Notes: generated by a model from the sequence alone, not told the origin. A stretch of DNA of 64,000 nucleotides from Saccharothrix violaceirubra (GCF_014203755.1 NZ_JACHJS010000001.1:4650001-4714000); one strand, 5' to 3'; shown: positions 8,860-17,914, counted from the first letter of the stretch. Program-made: numbers and translations.

Positions 8860-9921
8860 GTGGGCATCGGGATCGGCGTGGGGACGTACCTGGAGTCGGT
8901 CCGCGCGGGGTTCGCGGCGTTCGTGGGCGTGGGCGCGCTGGTGCTGCTGCCGCTGGCCGTGCTGCACTACCGCCGGTTCGGTCGGGTGGAGCCGCGTCGG
9001 GCGTTCGTCCTGTACGGGCTGCTCGCCTACGGTCTGGTCGCCGCGGCACTGATCTTCCTGCCGTTCCCCGACCCGGCGGCGGTGTGCCGGGGCGAGACGA
9101 TGACGTCCCTGCGCCCGTTCCAGTGGGTCACGGACATGCGCGCGAACCTGTCCGCCAACGGCCGGTCGGGGCTGGTGGCCGTGGTCACGTCGACGGCGTT
9201 CCTCCAGCAGGCGTTCAACGTGGCGTTGTTCGTGCCGCTGGGCGTGGTGATGCGCAAGGCGTACGGCCGGGGGCTGCTGTCCGTGGGCTGCGTGGGCCTG
9301 GGGTTGTCGCTGGCGGTCGAGGTCGTGCAGTACACGGGCAACTTCGGGGTGTACGCGTGCCCTTACCGGATCTCCGACGTCGACGACCTGATCTCGAACA
9401 CGTCCGGCGCGCTGCTGGGCTGGATGCTCGCGCCCGCCGCCGTGGTCGTGCCGGCCGTGCCGTCGCGGACGGAGTCGGTCGCGTTGCCGGAGGCGGTGAG
9501 CGTGCCGCGGCGGCTCGTGGCGCTGGCGGCGGACGCCATGGTCGTGGTCCTGGCCGTGCTGCCGGACCCGCGCTGGGCCCCGGTGGCGGCACTCGTGGTG
9601 CGCGTCGTGGCGCCCGCCGTGACCGACGGGTGGACGCCGGGCTCGTGGCTGGTCGGCCACCGCCTGCGCACGGCGTCCGGAACGCGGGTGCCGATCCACC
9701 GGCTGCTGGCCCGTGAAGTGGTCGGCGCCACGGGGTTGTGCGCGTACGTCGTGCTGGTCTCGCCGCGTTGGGACATGTTCGCGGTGGACGTCGCCGTGGT
9801 CGCGCTGGTCTTGCTGGGCGCGTTCGTGGTGCCGGTGTTCCGCCGGGACCAGTGCGGCTGGCCGGACCTCCTCGCGGGGACCCGGGCCGAGCACGCGCGG
9901 CGGTCGCTCAGCCGAGCGTGA
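8860..9921 (+). CDS. VanZ-like / RDD-like membrane protein
   Basis: About 353 residues. The N-terminal half has the VanZ arrangement of four to five membrane helices with FQQAFNVALFVPLG-like and EVVQ segments, and the motif YRISDVDDLISNTSGALLGW, which is diagnostic for VanZ. The C-terminal half (from about PRRLVALAADAM) adds more helices resembling an RDD domain. VanZ-family proteins have been linked to glycopeptide tolerance, but most have unknown roles. The start is uncertain: GTG codons at 8788, 8860 and 8878 are all in frame and none has a strong ribosome-binding site. It shares a divergent spacer with the CAP gene and overlaps the ChrA gene tail by 14 bp. Confidence 0.8.
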   Translation: MGIGIGVGTYLESVRAGFAAFVGVGALVLLPLAVLHYRRFGRVEPRRAFVLYGLLAYGLVAAALIFLPFPDPAAVCRGETMTSLRPFQWVTDMRANLSANGRSGLVAVVTSTAFLQQAFNVALFVPLGVVMRKAYGRGLLSVGCVGLGLSLAVEVVQYTGNFGVYACPYRISDVDDLISNTSGALLGWMLAPAAVVVPAVPSRTESVALPEAVSVPRRLVALAADAMVVVLAVLPDPRWAPVAALVVRVVAPAVTDGWTPGSWLVGHRLRTASGTRVPIHRLLAREVVGATGLCAYVVLVSPRWDMFAVDVAVVALVLLGAFVVPVFRRDQCGWPDLLAGTRAEHARRSLSRA

Positions 9922-11065
9922 TCAACGCGCCCGCCACGCTCGAGACGACCAACGCGCTCACCACGCCGCGCCGGAGGAGCAACAACCACACGGCCGCCGC
10001 ACCGAGCACCACGAACTGCCAGGGTCGGTGCAGGGACAGGGCCAACGGCAGGGTCGACCCGCCGATGGCGCCGATCGCCGCCGCGCCCGCGCCCGTCAGG
10101 AACGCCTTCGCGGTGGCGTTGGCCCGCAGCCGGTCCAGACGCGGTCCGCCCACGAGCACGAACGCGAACGACGGCGCGAACGCCACCAGCGCGGCCAGCA
10201 GCCCGCCGCCGAGCCCGGCCGCCGCGTAGCCGACCACGGCGACCGTCTGCACGACCGGTCCGGGCGTGATCTGGCCGAGCGCGACCGCGTCGAGGAACCG
10301 CTCGTCGCTGAGCCAGCCGTACGTGTGCACGGCGTCCTGCCGCATCATCGGGATGATCACGAACCCGCCGCCGTAGGACAGCGCGCCGACCTTGGCCGCG
10401 ACCCACGCCACCGCACCGAGCCCGCCGCCGACCGCGGGCAGCGCCAGGACGAGCGGCACGGCCGACCGCCGACCCAGCGGCGCCCGTACCGAGACCTCGA
10501 CCAGGCCGGCGGCCACCAGCACGAGCACCAGCCACGGCCCGGTGACCGCCGCCGCCACCCCGCCCACCAGCAGGTACGCGGCCCACCGCACCCGTGCCGA
10601 CAAGACGGGCCCGACCTGTCGCAGACTTCCCCGCACCAACGTGGCCGCGGCGTGCGCGGCCACGGCCGGTACCGCCGCTCCCGCGCCCGCCGCCGCACCG
10701 AGCACCCAGGCGGGCGCGGCCGTGGACAGCAGCAGCGCGGCGAGGGCGAGGATCAGCACCAGGCCGGGGAGGATGAAGCACGCACCACCGACCAACGCCC
10801 CGGGCACGCCCCCGAGCCGCCACGCGCACAGGATCGCGAGCTGCGTCGAGGCCGGTCCGGGCAGCAGGTTGGTCACGGCGATCGAGTCCTCGAACTCGCG
10901 CTCGTCCACCCACTCGCGCCGCCGCACGCACAGGTCGCGCAGAAGCGCGATGTGCGCCGGCGGGCCACCGAAACCGACGCAGCCGATGCGCAGCCACTCA
11001 CGGGCGATGATCGCCACCGGGACCCGGGTCACGCGTCCATCCTGGTGCACGGCCACCCGGACCAT
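9908..11065 (-). CDS. chrA: Chromate transporter ChrA family, full-length two-domain form
   Basis: 385 residues. Two homologous halves are visible, each with the CHR signature: FGGPPAHIALL with LLPGPASTQLA in the first, and GALSYGGGFVIIP with QITPGPVVQT in the second. Ten or so hydrophobic segments are seen. Family members export chromate by proton exchange, though many actinobacterial copies have not been tested. No regulator is adjacent. The start at ATG 11065 has only weak ribosome-binding-site support; a GTG a few codons downstream is possible. Confidence 0.88.
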   Translation of the reverse strand: MVRVAVHQDGRVTRVPVAIIAREWLRIGCVGFGGPPAHIALLRDLCVRRREWVDEREFEDSIAVTNLLPGPASTQLAILCAWRLGGVPGALVGGACFILPGLVLILALAALLLSTAAPAWVLGAAAGAGAAVPAVAAHAAATLVRGSLRQVGPVLSARVRWAAYLLVGGVAAAVTGPWLVLVLVAAGLVEVSVRAPLGRRSAVPLVLALPAVGGGLGAVAWVAAKVGALSYGGGFVIIPMMRQDAVHTYGWLSDERFLDAVALGQITPGPVVQTVAVVGYAAAGLGGGLLAALVAFAPSFAFVLVGGPRLDRLRANATAKAFLTGAGAAAIGAIGGSTLPLALSLHRPWQFVVLGAAAVWLLLLRRGVVSALVVSSVAGALITLG

Positions 11066-11186
11066 CCCACTCGTCGGGAGTTCCGCACATCCCCTGAATA
11101 TCTGAACGGCCTGATCGACGGAGTCCGAAAAGCCTATTTCCCGTTGCGCGAACGCCGGGAGAATGGACGAGGCGGACCGTTCGACT

Positions 11187-11206
11187 TTTCCGCAGAAGTG
11201 CGGAAA
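11187..11206. promoter_or_regulatory. Inverted repeat upstream of the Pro/Thr-rich secreted protein gene
   Basis: TTTCCGCA-GAAG-TGCGGAAA, a perfect 8-bp dyad with a 4-nt centre, ends 24 bp before the ATG at 11231 and is followed by the AT-rich TAATT. It could be an operator or an mRNA leader hairpin; position alone does not decide. Confidence 0.4.
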
Positions 11207-11230
11207 TAATTCGGGGCTCGGGGACGGCTG

Positions 11231-12247
11231 ATGCGTTCGCACAAGGTTCTGATCGCCGCGGCGATCGCGCTCGTGGCGGTGTCGGGAATCCTCGCGATCT
11301 GGCCACCACGCCAACCCGGCACCCGGACCGGAGACCCCCGACTCCCGGCGGCGGCCGGCACCGCCGTGGTCGGCACCCGCCCGCCACCCCCCGCCCGCCC
11401 GGCACCGACGACAACGACGACACCACCGCCCACGACGGCACTCCGCTCCACCACCACCCGCCCGACACCACCACCCCGCGCCTTACAACCCACGACCACG
11501 ACCGAGCCCCCCGCCGCCCCCCGCCGCCAAGCCCCACCGCCGGACGAGGGTTTCCCGTGGCTGCCACCGGGTCCCGCCGACCCCGGCGACCCGGCCCCGT
11601 ACCGCTGGTACGCGGCCTACGCACAGGGCAAATGCGACGCCGAGCCCCCCAAGGGGCCGTTGTGGGAAGCCGTCGACGCCCTCTGCGACGCGGCCGTGGA
11701 CGGCGAGACGAACGAATGGGCGCACGCGAAGTCGGCGGCTGCCTCCGCACCCGCACCGTCGAACTGCTTGGAAACGGCGGCCACGGCCCTCCTGCGCCGT
11801 GCCCTCGCCTGGCACGAGAAGCACCCGGGCGACACGAAACCCGTGATCAGACTGTCCGCCCTCGACGACACCCCGGCGTGCGCACTGGCGGTACTCGACC
11901 TCACCACCGCCCCGGACAACCTGACCTGCGCGGAAGCCCTCGCACCCCAGGCCGCCGCCATCCCCGCCGGCCCGGTGACCGGAGGCACCCGCCTCCTGCT
12001 CACCACGACCGGAACGGACCGGAACAGCACCAAGGTCACCGTGGGCGGCCTCCAGGCGAAGATCGACTGCCTGTCCCCCACCCGCGTGATCATCCGCACC
12101 CCGCCGTCCCCGAGGTCCGGCCGGGTCACGATCACGGTCACCACCTCGACGGCCACCGCCAACGCCCCTGCCCAGTTCGAGTACCTCAGATCACGCTCCG
12201 ACACCACCACCACACCGATGCCCAGGTACGCACCTCCGAGTGCGTGA
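11231..12247 (+). CDS. Exported, Pro/Thr-rich protein with C-terminal IPT/TIG-like domain
   Basis: 338 residues. An N-terminal hydrophobic helix (about 5-24) acts as signal anchor or signal peptide. Residues 30-110 are a low-complexity Pro/Thr/Arg linker, probably spanning the cell wall. A Cys-containing globular domain (about 115-240) follows. The last 90 residues (PVTGGTRLLLTTTG ... VGGLQAKIDCLSPTRVIIRTPP ... GRVTITVTTSTATANAPAQFEYL) have the alternating-strand pattern and typical residues of an IPT/TIG immunoglobulin-like fold. Function unknown, likely surface exposed. The gene is 10 bp from the end of the convergent SLATT gene. Confidence 0.8.
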   Translation: MRSHKVLIAAAIALVAVSGILAIWPPRQPGTRTGDPRLPAAAGTAVVGTRPPPPARPAPTTTTTPPPTTALRSTTTRPTPPPRALQPTTTTEPPAAPRRQAPPPDEGFPWLPPGPADPGDPAPYRWYAAYAQGKCDAEPPKGPLWEAVDALCDAAVDGETNEWAHAKSAAASAPAPSNCLETAATALLRRALAWHEKHPGDTKPVIRLSALDDTPACALAVLDLTTAPDNLTCAEALAPQAAAIPAGPVTGGTRLLLTTTGTDRNSTKVTVGGLQAKIDCLSPTRVIIRTPPSPRSGRVTITVTTSTATANAPAQFEYLRSRSDTTTTPMPRYAPPSA

Positions 12248-12257
12248 CTCCCGGCCG

Positions 12258-13115
12258 TCACTCCGGCGGGTCGGGACTCCACAGGCCGGTCCACGACTGG
12301 TTCTCGCCCAGGATGATCGCCTCGCACTCGTCGACCAACGCGCCCAGACCGGGCGCGTCCGCGATCGCCGCACGATCCCGCAACGCCCGCAACCGACGCG
12401 CCGCACGGCTGTACGACTCCGACTGCTCGAGATGACGTGCCGCGGCGACGTGGGCGGCGACCGCCGTGCCGACCGTGGTCGCCACCGCGACCCAGGCCCC
12501 CAGGTCGAACCCGGTGGCCGAGGCCAAGGCCCCCAACACCACCGCCGACACGGCCAACACGAACTCGGCGGTGTGCAACCGCTCGTACCGCCGCCGCTCC
12601 TCGACAGCACGCCGCGCGTAGTAACCGTCGACGGCCACCGCCACCCGACGCTCCACATAGGACGGAATGTCGTGGACATCGGGCAACGGACGCTCCTCGA
12701 CCGGCGAACGCAGCCAGGTCTCGTAACGCTCGCCTTCGGCGACAGCGGAATCACGCCGCCCCAACAACACCGCGTCCCGATCCGACCGGTCATAGGGAGC
12801 GACACCGGCCAGGTACCGGTAGACCTCGCTCTTGAGCCGCTCCGACACGGCCCGACTGGCGGTCCACGCCAACACCCGATCGGCACCGAGCTCGCGGGCG
12901 GTGATGAACGGCACGACCGCCAGACACGCCGCACTCACCCCCGCCACCACCTGCCCGGGACGCCCACCCCACTGCGCCGAGACAGCCGCCAACACCGCCC
13001 CGGCCACGGTCAGCACAAGCTGGCACAACCGCCAGCCGGCAACCCGGGACTTGGCCCGATCCGCCGCCTCGGACCACGCCACCTGGTCCGACATGACCAC
13101 CTCGGCCGTCGTCAT
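12258..13115 (-). CDS. SLATT/DUF4231-type two-helix membrane protein (tandem)
   Basis: 285 residues. Two repeats each contain a pair of closely spaced hydrophobic helices followed by a helical tail: about 29-70 (CQLVLTVAGAVLAAVSA, then VVAGVSAACLAVVPF) and about 180-220 (FVLAVSAVVLGALAS, then WVAVATTVGTAVAAHVAA). This is the layout of SLATT/DUF4231 proteins, proposed from comparative genomics to be pore-forming effectors of nucleotide-signalled conflict systems. No SLOG, SMODS or cyclase gene is adjacent, so it would be an orphan effector or a housekeeping variant. Start ATG 13115. Confidence 0.75.
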   Translation of the reverse strand: MTTAEVVMSDQVAWSEAADRAKSRVAGWRLCQLVLTVAGAVLAAVSAQWGGRPGQVVAGVSAACLAVVPFITARELGADRVLAWTASRAVSERLKSEVYRYLAGVAPYDRSDRDAVLLGRRDSAVAEGERYETWLRSPVEERPLPDVHDIPSYVERRVAVAVDGYYARRAVEERRRYERLHTAEFVLAVSAVVLGALASATGFDLGAWVAVATTVGTAVAAHVAAARHLEQSESYSRAARRLRALRDRAAIADAPGLGALVDECEAIILGENQSWTGLWSPDPPE

Positions 13116-13215
13116 AGCGCAACTCCTCCCACACCAGGGGAGTGCTTCTTACCGAAGAACACCCCCGACCCGGGACCCACGACCACGCCACCCACCCAAA
13201 AGGAACAACTTCACC

Positions 13216-13280
13216 CCCGAACGCACAACTCGCGGTGCCCGAACGCACATTTCGCGGTGTCTGAACGCATAACTCGCGCG
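13216..13280. repeat. Three tandem copies of a 22-bp repeat
   Basis: Copies at 13216-13237, 13238-13259 and 13260-13280 share the core GAACGCA-YAAYTCGCG (consensus CCCGAACGCACAACTCGCGG). Substitutions between copies are few, and the array fills most of the spacer between the SLATT start and the amidase stop. On the minus strand each unit reads CGCGAGTTGTGCGTTCGGG. Role unknown. Confidence 0.8.
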
Positions 13281-13289
13281 TTCACACCC

Positions 13290-14771
13290 TCAGGGCAGAT
13301 AGCGAGGCGCCCGCCGAGCCCGAGCCTCCGACTCGAACGCCGCGGCGAACCGCAACACCTTCACATCCGCCCGGTACCCCGCGAAGAACGACACCCCGAC
13401 CGGCAACTCCCCCACGAACCCGGCCGGCACCGACACGTTCGGATACCCCGCCACCGCCGCCGGGGTGGAAGACCCCAACTCGTACGCGTCGCCGGCCGCG
13501 TAGTCGGTCTTCCACGCCGGCGAATTGGTCGGCGCCATGATCACGTCCAGGTCGTTGGCCGCCAGAACCTCGTCCACCGACCGCCGGGCCAACGACGTGG
13601 CCGTCGCCCGCTGCTCCCGATAACCCGGATCATCCACCCCGGGAGCATCCACGGCAGCCTCGAACAGCTCCTGCCCGAACTTGCTCAACTCGACCGGATC
13701 CGCCCGGTTGAACCCGACCAACGACGCGATGGTGCGCGGCGCCCCCGGCCGGGTCCGCAGGTACTTCTCCAGATCGTGCTTGAACTCCACCGTCAACGCC
13801 GGGAACTCGGCCTCGCCGATCCGGTCCTGGTAGGGCAGATCCACCTCGACCACCGTGGCACCCGCCCGCCGCAACACCTCGACCGACCGCGCCACGACCC
13901 GGTCCACCCCGGCGTTGCCCGCGAGCCGCCACAACCCGATCCGCGCACCCTTCAGCACCCCCGGCCGCAAGGCCGCCCGGTGATCGACCCCGCCGAGCAC
14001 CGACATCAGGATCGCCGCGTCGACGACGTGCCGCGCCATCGGCCCGGCCGTGTCCTGCCGGGTGGAGAGCGGCACGATCCCCTCACCACTGACCACGCCC
14101 AACGTCGGCTTCAACCCCACGACGCCGTTCTGCCCGGACGGGCAGACGATCGACCCGTCGGTCTCCGTCCCCACCGCGACCTGGGCCAACGACGCCGCCA
14201 CCGCCGCACCGGACCCCGACGACGACCCGCAGGGGTTGCGGTGCAACACGTACGGGTTGTTGGTCTGTCCACCGACCCCGGACCACCCCGACGTCGACCG
14301 GGTCGACCGGAAGTTCGCCCACTCCGACAGGTTCGTCTTCCCGAGCACCACCGCACCCGCCCGCCGAAGCCGGGTCACCAGCTCCGCGTCCACCGACGGC
14401 GGCGTGCTCAACGCCCGGGAGCCCGCCGTGCTCGCGTACCCCGCCGTATCGATGTTGTCCTTGAGCAGCACGGGAATGCCGTCCATCAACCCGCGCGCCT
14501 GTCCCGCACGACGCCTCCGGTCACTGGCGGCGGCCTGCTCCAAGGCCCGGGGGTCGACCGCGAGGACCGCGTTGACCTTGGGGTCCACCGTCTCGATCCG
14601 CCGCAGGTACTCGCGGGTGAGCCGGACCGACGTGAGCGTGCCCGCGTCCAACCTCCGGACCAGGTCGGGGATCGTCGCCGCGTCCAGGTCGAACCCGAGA
14701 CCGACGGGATGGGCCGCGGCCGGCGGCGCGATCAGGACGACGGCCAGCACGGCCGCGAGCAAGGGGCGCAT
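13290..14771 (-). CDS. Secreted amidase (amidase-signature family)
   Basis: 493 residues. A signal peptide (1 to about 21, MRPLLAAVLAVVLIAPPAAA) precedes a full amidase-signature domain. The catalytic Lys lies in VLLKDNID (about 104), and the Gly/Ser-rich loop CGSSSGSGAAVAAS (about 185) with the nucleophilic Ser in ETDGSIVCPS completes the Ser-cisSer-Lys triad. Length matches the family. It hydrolyses amide bonds, but the substrate is unknown; secretion suggests an extracellular peptide or small-molecule amide. The start at ATG 14771 gives the clean signal peptide. It is divergent from corA with a 65-bp spacer. Confidence 0.92.
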   Translation of the reverse strand: MRPLLAAVLAVVLIAPPAAAHPVGLGFDLDAATIPDLVRRLDAGTLTSVRLTREYLRRIETVDPKVNAVLAVDPRALEQAAASDRRRRAGQARGLMDGIPVLLKDNIDTAGYASTAGSRALSTPPSVDAELVTRLRRAGAVVLGKTNLSEWANFRSTRSTSGWSGVGGQTNNPYVLHRNPCGSSSGSGAAVAASLAQVAVGTETDGSIVCPSGQNGVVGLKPTLGVVSGEGIVPLSTRQDTAGPMARHVVDAAILMSVLGGVDHRAALRPGVLKGARIGLWRLAGNAGVDRVVARSVEVLRRAGATVVEVDLPYQDRIGEAEFPALTVEFKHDLEKYLRTRPGAPRTIASLVGFNRADPVELSKFGQELFEAAVDAPGVDDPGYREQRATATSLARRSVDEVLAANDLDVIMAPTNSPAWKTDYAAGDAYELGSSTPAAVAGYPNVSVPAGFVGELPVGVSFFAGYRADVKVLRFAAAFESEARARRAPRYLP

Positions 14772-14836
14772 GCGCACACCACACTGGCGCGCACGGTGCC
14801 CGGTCAACCCGCCGAACGTCTACTACCCTGCGGATC

Positions 14837-15805
14837 ATGGCGCGCACCCGCCGGTACCGCGACGGCGTCCTGGAGGCCGAGGACTTCCCGGCCGAGGAGA
14901 TCCCCCGGCACCTGGCCGAGGACGGCGTGACCGTCTGGCTCGACCTGTGCGAGCCGACCCGGGACCGGATCGCCGCGGTGGCCGACGAACTCGGCCTGCA
15001 CGAGCTGGCCGTCGAGGACGCGTTGTTCGAGCACGAGCGCCCGAAGTTCCACCGCTACGACACGCACTGCCTGCTCAACGCGTACGCCGTGCGCCTGGAC
15101 CGGCGGTCCGGCCGGTTGGCCACGGCCGAGCTGACCGCGTTCGTCACGCACAACGCCCTGGTCACGGTCAGGACCCGCAAGTTCGACATGGACGCCGTGG
15201 TCCGCGCATGGGACCAGTCCTCGCACCTGGCCGCGAGCGGCGTCCCGTTCCTGCTGCACGGCCTCGTGGACCACATCGTCGACACGCACTTCGAAGCCGT
15301 CCAGGCCCTCGACGACCACGTGGAGCAACTCGAGGACCTGGTCTTCGCCGAGCACAGCACGAACGAGGAGATGCAGCGCCGGTCCCTGGCCATGCGCCGG
15401 TCGCTGGTGACGCTGCGCCGGGTCGTCGTGCCCATGCGCGAGGTGATCACCCCGTTGCTGCGGCGCGACCACGACATCGTCGACGACGTCATGCAGCCCT
15501 ACTTCCAGGACGTCCTCGACCACGTGCTGCGCGCGTCGGAGTGGACCGAGTCGTTGCGCGACCTGGTCGCCACGATCCGGGAGACCCAGCTCAGCATCCA
15601 GGGCAACCACCTCAACCTGATCATGAAGAAGGTCACGGGCTGGGCCGCGGTGATCGCCGTGCCGACCGCCGTCACCGGCTACTACGGCCAGAACGTGCCT
15701 TTCCCCGGCAACGGCGAGCCGTGGGGCTACTGGGTGTCGACCGGTGTCGTCGCGAGCCTGTCCATCGGGCTCTACGTGCTGTTCCGCCGCCGCGACTGGC
15801 TCTGA
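14837..15805 (+). CDS. corA: CorA-family divalent cation transporter with GQN motif
   Basis: 322 residues. A long soluble N-terminal alpha/beta domain and helices (1 to about 260) are followed by two C-terminal membrane helices (about 262-285 and 295-316) and the basic tail RRRDW. The usual YGMN selectivity motif is YGQN (about 281-284) followed by VPFPG; I believe Met-to-Gln variants occur in actinobacterial CorA. Expected to form a pentameric Mg2+ (or Co2+/Ni2+) channel in the cytoplasmic membrane. Start ATG 14837. Confidence 0.92.
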   Translation: MARTRRYRDGVLEAEDFPAEEIPRHLAEDGVTVWLDLCEPTRDRIAAVADELGLHELAVEDALFEHERPKFHRYDTHCLLNAYAVRLDRRSGRLATAELTAFVTHNALVTVRTRKFDMDAVVRAWDQSSHLAASGVPFLLHGLVDHIVDTHFEAVQALDDHVEQLEDLVFAEHSTNEEMQRRSLAMRRSLVTLRRVVVPMREVITPLLRRDHDIVDDVMQPYFQDVLDHVLRASEWTESLRDLVATIRETQLSIQGNHLNLIMKKVTGWAAVIAVPTAVTGYYGQNVPFPGNGEPWGYWVSTGVVASLSIGLYVLFRRRDWL

Positions 15806-15894
15806 CCCGCTCTTTCTTCTCGCCGACTTCCCAGGTAACGCACAGGCCGCACTCAGCATCGACCCGCACCCTCGAGGGTGACGGGAGGTGGGCC

Positions 15895-16764
15895 ATGACG
15901 GTTCTCGATCACCGGGCGCCCTCGACGGGGTGGGCGACCGCACGCAACGCACGCCGGTACCGCGCGGACGCCGCGGCCGTCCGGACCTCGCCCCACGCGT
16001 TCGCCGCCGCCGTCGCGGACGGCATCGGCGACACCCCTCGGGCCGCCGAAGCGGCACGCCGGTTCGCGGAGGTGGCACTCGACGCGGCGTGGCTCCACGG
16101 CCCGACGGCGGGGATCATGGCGGCCCGACGCGCCGCTTCCTCGCCACACCCCGATGAACCGGCCCTCACCGCTCTCGCCCCGGCCCGGCACGCCGAACCG
16201 GGTCCGCACAGGGCCACCACCCCTGGACACGACGGACCGCCGCTCCGGCTCCACCGCCCCGCACCGCACCTCCGCCCGGTACCGAACCGTCCCGCGGCCT
16301 CCCCGGACGACCGCCCGCCCGGCAACGCTGTCCTCGTCGTCGCGACCGGCGACCACCGGGGCTGGTCCGTGGCATGGGCAGGCGACGCCCGGGCGTACCT
16401 CGTGACCGACGGCGACGCCATCCCCCTGACCACCGACCACACCGTGGGCCGCTACTTCCGGGACCGCGGCGCCGACCCCGGCCCCCGACTCGACCACGTC
16501 GTGACCTCCACCGTCCGGTCCGGCGCGATCGGCACGACCCACGGCCGCTCGACCGGCCGCCTGGTCCTGGTCACCGACGGCGTGCACCGCGTCCTCGACG
16601 CCGCGACCCTCGGCCGCGTCACCCGCGCGGTCGCGGACCCGGCCGACGCCGCCGGCGCCCTGCTGGACGCCGCCCGCGCCGCGGGCACCACCGACGACTG
16701 CGCGGCCGTGGTCCTGGACCTGTCCCGACCGGCCGCACGGGCGGCACTCCACGCCGCCGCCTGA
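15895..16764 (+). CDS. PP2C-type serine/threonine phosphatase-like protein
   Basis: 289 residues. PP2C motifs are recognisable in order: AVADGIGD (about 40-47, metal-binding Asp), a Pro-rich insertion (about 100-145) that is unusual, WAGDARAYLV (about 160-170), LVLVTDGV and the terminal TDDCAAVVLDL with the last metal-binding Asp. The protein probably dephosphorylates Ser/Thr-phosphorylated partners in the cytoplasm; no membrane segment. The start is set by GGGAGG upstream of ATG 15895. No kinase gene is adjacent. Confidence 0.85.
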   Translation: MTVLDHRAPSTGWATARNARRYRADAAAVRTSPHAFAAAVADGIGDTPRAAEAARRFAEVALDAAWLHGPTAGIMAARRAASSPHPDEPALTALAPARHAEPGPHRATTPGHDGPPLRLHRPAPHLRPVPNRPAASPDDRPPGNAVLVVATGDHRGWSVAWAGDARAYLVTDGDAIPLTTDHTVGRYFRDRGADPGPRLDHVVTSTVRSGAIGTTHGRSTGRLVLVTDGVHRVLDAATLGRVTRAVADPADAAGALLDAARAAGTTDDCAAVVLDLSRPAARAALHAAA

Positions 16765-16932
16765 GCCGTTCCTCCGCGACCGGAACACCAAGATCGGGTA
16801 CGCGTCCGCACGTCCGGGTGATCACCGCACGACTCCGAGGAGCGGCCCTACCAGAATTCCCTTGCCCGACCAGGTGAATCGACTCAAGGCGACCCGCCGG
16901 CACTCCGATGGCCTCCGTGTCCGTTCCATCGC

Positions 16933-17742
16933 ATGGGGGTAAGGCACGTGAAGGTCCTGCGTCAGCGCGTGGCGGCAGTGGTCGACGACCGGGTGTTCCA
17001 ACGGGTGATCATCGGGGTCATCGTGGTCAACGCGATCACGCTCGGCCTGGAGACGTCGCCGTCGGCCGTGGCCGCGTTCGGCGATCTGCTCGACATCCTG
17101 GACGGCACCGCGCTGACCGTGTTCGTCCTCGAACTCGCGGCCCGGCTGTTCGCGCACGGCCCGCGGTTCTTCCGCGAGCCGTGGAACCTGTTCGACCTGG
17201 TCGTCGTCGGGGTGTCGCTGCTGCCGACGGCGGGCGCGCTGTCGGTCGTGCGGTCGTTGCGCATCCTGCGCGTGCTGCGACTGGTGTCGATGGTGCCGAG
17301 CATGCGCCGGGTGGTGACCGCCCTGGTCCGCTCGATCCCCGGCCTGGTGTCGTTGACCGGGTTGCTGCTGCTCATGCTCTACGTGGGTGGCGTGGTGGCG
17401 ATCAACCTGTTCCGCGCGGGCGGCGATCCCCGGTTCGACGGGCTCGGCGCGACCCTGCTCACCCTGTTCCAGATCACCACCGGCGACGGCTGGTCGGACC
17501 TGATGCGCGACCAGATGCTCAGCCAGCCGCTGGCCTGGATCTTCTTCGTGGTCTACCTGCTGGTCGCCACGTTCACCATGGTCAACCTGTTCATCGCCGT
17601 GGTGTGCAGCGCCATGGAGTCCGAGGCCGACGACCGCCTCCCGCGTCAACGTGAGGAGGGCGACTCGGCCGTGCTCGCCGAACTGCGGTCGTTGCGGGAC
17701 GAGGTCCGCGCGCTGCGCGACGAACGCCGCGTCGACGCGTAG
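16933..17742 (+). CDS. Voltage-gated-type cation channel (single six-helix domain, NaChBac-like)
   Basis: 269 residues with six membrane helices. S4 carries regularly spaced arginines (RSLRILRVLRL, about 97-107). Between S5 and S6 lies the pore segment TLFQITTGDGWSDLM (about 177-191), where the filter reads TGDGWSD, aligning with TLESWSM of NaChBac and resembling the Asp-rich calcium-selective variants. S6 contains the conserved Asn (TMVNLFIAVV). A charged C-terminal tail (about 225-269) is predicted coiled coil, as in bacterial Nav channels, which tetramerise through it. Start ATG 16933 or GTG 16948, which has AAGG upstream. Confidence 0.9.
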   Translation: MGVRHVKVLRQRVAAVVDDRVFQRVIIGVIVVNAITLGLETSPSAVAAFGDLLDILDGTALTVFVLELAARLFAHGPRFFREPWNLFDLVVVGVSLLPTAGALSVVRSLRILRVLRLVSMVPSMRRVVTALVRSIPGLVSLTGLLLLMLYVGGVVAINLFRAGGDPRFDGLGATLLTLFQITTGDGWSDLMRDQMLSQPLAWIFFVVYLLVATFTMVNLFIAVVCSAMESEADDRLPRQREEGDSAVLAELRSLRDEVRALRDERRVDA

Positions 17743-17781
17743 TCAGGCCGAACACCTCGTCCGTCCTCAATGGACTTGAAC

Positions 17782-17803
17782 GCCGCCTCGCCGACGAGGC
17801 GGC
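17782..17803 (+). terminator. Hairpin downstream of the cation channel gene
   Basis: GCCGCCTCG-CCGA-CGAGGCGGC, a perfect 9-bp GC-rich stem with a tetraloop, lies 40 bp after the channel stop. There is no T tract, as is common for actinobacterial terminators. Confidence 0.6.
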
Positions 17804-17914
17804 CTCACATCCGGCCGGACATCGCGCACGGAACCGGCGATCCGGCGTAACGCCGGGCCACCCCGCCCCGAATCCTCACCATAACGGGGGAAACGTGCGC
17901 GGTGGAGGCCGATC

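Noticed and set aside
6882..9716. A 944-codon plus-strand open frame spanning atpB, the nitroreductase and the CAP gene
   Set aside because: It runs through three genes on both strands and has no recognisable domain; each underlying gene has clear family motifs.
13216..13280. CRISPR array
   Set aside because: The three 22-bp units are adjacent with no spacers between them and no cas gene is present.
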